From positions 1 through 64,000 of the forward strand of contig JAHEBQ010000023.1 in NCBI GenBank assembly GCA_024642205.1: a stretch of DNA of 64,000 bases, written 5' to 3'. This document shows, one piece after another, positions 62,673 to 64,000 of this stretch. This DNA comes from Planctomycetaceae bacterium (GTDB taxonomy: Bacteria; Planctomycetota; Planctomycetia; Pirellulales; Pirellulaceae). Made by a program: the position numbers and the translations under genes. Below the pieces are notes generated by a model, which had not been told where the DNA came from, did not search any database, and worked only from the letters and a program-made list of their open reading frames with translations. The stretch's first letter is position 1, and every line of letters starts with the position of its first letter.

Positions 62673-64000
62673 ATGCCTGAAGCGACAACTTCTTTTGATA
62701 TCAATGATTGCCTGACCCGGGTCAAATTTGCTGCGGCCGAAGGCAAAATCTCGGAATCGTCAGTAAAGAACATTTCCACCTGGTTAACAGAATCGCGCTA
62801 TTCCCAATACGTCCCGGCCATCACCGAACATATTACCGCCGGGAAGTGGCAGGAGCTGGACGATGTTTTCTGGACGGTCATCCCGTTTGGAACCGGTGGC
62901 CGCCGCGGCATGATGTATCCATTTGGTTCCAACGCAATCAATGAGCGAACCATTGGCGAGAGTGCACAGGGGCTGGCCGACTACGTTAAAGACGTCAAGC
63001 CGGACGGACCGTGGACAATGGCCATTGCCTATGACACGCGCCACCGTAGTCGTGAATTCGCTGAACTGTGTTCCAGCGTGATGGTTGCCAATGGGTTTCA
63101 AGTTTATTTCATCGATGATTACCGCAGTACGCCAGAACTTTCGTACCTGATTCGGTACAAGCAATGCGATTGTGGAATCATGGTCACTGCCAGCCACAAT
63201 CCACCCAGTGACAATGCCGTGAAGGTTTACTGGTCCAGTGGTGCCCAGTTGATTCCACCGCATGATCAGGCGGTTATTGATAAAGTGAGCCAGGTTCAAG
63301 AAATCCCCAAACTGAATTTCGATCAAGCAGTTTCCGATGGAAATGTTCACATCATTCGCGAGGAGATTGACCGGGCGCTGATGTCCGAACACTTGAAACA
63401 GAGTTTTGACGGGCCCCGGGATTTGAAAGTCATTTACTCGCCCTTACATGGAGTTGGTGAGTACAATGTCAAGTCGTTGTTGAATGAAGTTGGATTCGGC
63501 GACCTTGAAATCTACGGTCCTCACCGCGAACCAAACGGCGATTTTCCAAATGTTCCCGGTCACGTTTCGAATCCGGAAAATGCGATTGTGTTCGAAGCGA
63601 TTATCGAACATGCAAAGACGACGGGCGCGGAGCTAATCCTGGCTACGGATCCTGATTGCGACCGGATGGGTGCGGCAGCGCCGGTAACGACCGACCCTCG
63701 CGGGCCCTGGTGCACATTCAACGGAAACCAGCTCGCCGCCATGCTCGGTGACTTTATCCTGAATCGGAGACAATCTGAAGGGACGCTGTCAAGCGACAAC
63801 TATGTCGTCACCACGTTGGTGACGACCAGGATGTTGAAACGAATTTGCGATTCGTATGGGGTTCGCTGTCTGGAAGATAACCAGGTCGGTTTCAAATGGA
63901 TATGCAATGTAATGGACCTCCAAGGGCCCGATGGATTCGTCTATGGCACTGAGGAGTCGCATGGTTTTCTGGTTGGCAAATACTGCCGGGACAAGGATGG
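62673..64000 (+). CDS. Phospho-sugar mutase (phosphoglucomutase/phosphomannomutase), 3' end truncated by window
   Basis: ATG 62673, frame open to window end: VIPFGTGGRRGMMYPFG, IMVTASHNPPSDNAVKVYW, LATDPDCDRMGAA, GTEESHGFLVG; absent from ORF track because it has no stop. Confidence 0.9.
   Translation, partial: MPEATTSFDINDCLTRVKFAAAEGKISESSVKNISTWLTESRYSQYVPAITEHITAGKWQELDDVFWTVIPFGTGGRRGMMYPFGSNAINERTIGESAQGLADYVKDVKPDGPWTMAIAYDTRHRSREFAELCSSVMVANGFQVYFIDDYRSTPELSYLIRYKQCDCGIMVTASHNPPSDNAVKVYWSSGAQLIPPHDQAVIDKVSQVQEIPKLNFDQAVSDGNVHIIREEIDRALMSEHLKQSFDGPRDLKVIYSPLHGVGEYNVKSLLNEVGFGDLEIYGPHREPNGDFPNVPGHVSNPENAIVFEAIIEHAKTTGAELILATDPDCDRMGAAAPVTTDPRGPWCTFNGNQLAAMLGDFILNRRQSEGTLSSDNYVVTTLVTTRMLKRICDSYGVRCLEDNQVGFKWICNVMDLQGPDGFVYGTEESHGFLVGKYCRDKD

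Noticed and set aside
62324-62779. 151-aa minus-strand ORF before the phospho-sugar mutase
   Set aside because: Overlaps the start of the well-supported mutase gene; Gly/Pro-rich composition, no recognisable domain, and the opposite strand looks equally open
1-64000. tRNA, rRNA, CRISPR or IS elements
   Set aside because: No T-loop-like tRNA end, repeat-spacer array or transposase was recognised when reading; tRNAscan-SE and Infernal would be needed to exclude small RNAs

Overview
This 64 kb window looks like ordinary chromosome from a planctomycete (Pirellulaceae-like). Lineage markers include a secreted protease with an LEPRRVLA N-terminus, a PEP-CTERM protein, an ECF sigma factor next to a Ser/Thr kinase, and FG-GAP/VCBS proteins. 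I saw no rRNA, CRISPR array, prophage or IS element. Recognisable blocks are: ffh-rpsP-trmD-rplS with no rimM; a DUF2760/Hsp70/Hsp70 cassette; a glycerol module (GDPD, glpK, MIP channel); a fused Mla-type ABC ATPase-permease with a membrane-anchored partner; glmM; and a second phospho-sugar mutase cut by the window edge. The most notable observation is at 54385-55002 (minus strand). Two adjacent ORFs in the same frame form one TlpA/thioredoxin-like lipoprotein, interrupted by a single TGA exactly at the first position of the CxxC active site (DW-TGA-GPCR). A perfect 6-bp hairpin with a GGUC loop lies 25 nt downstream of the TGA. This is the pattern expected of a bacterial selenoprotein with a SECIS element, and standard gene calling would split or truncate it. 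Other points include a 35-aa Lys-rich small ORF below 60 aa (absent from the ORF track), a 46-aa small membrane ORF, and a decayed membrane-protein pseudogene. All family calls come from reading the translations by eye; no searches were run.
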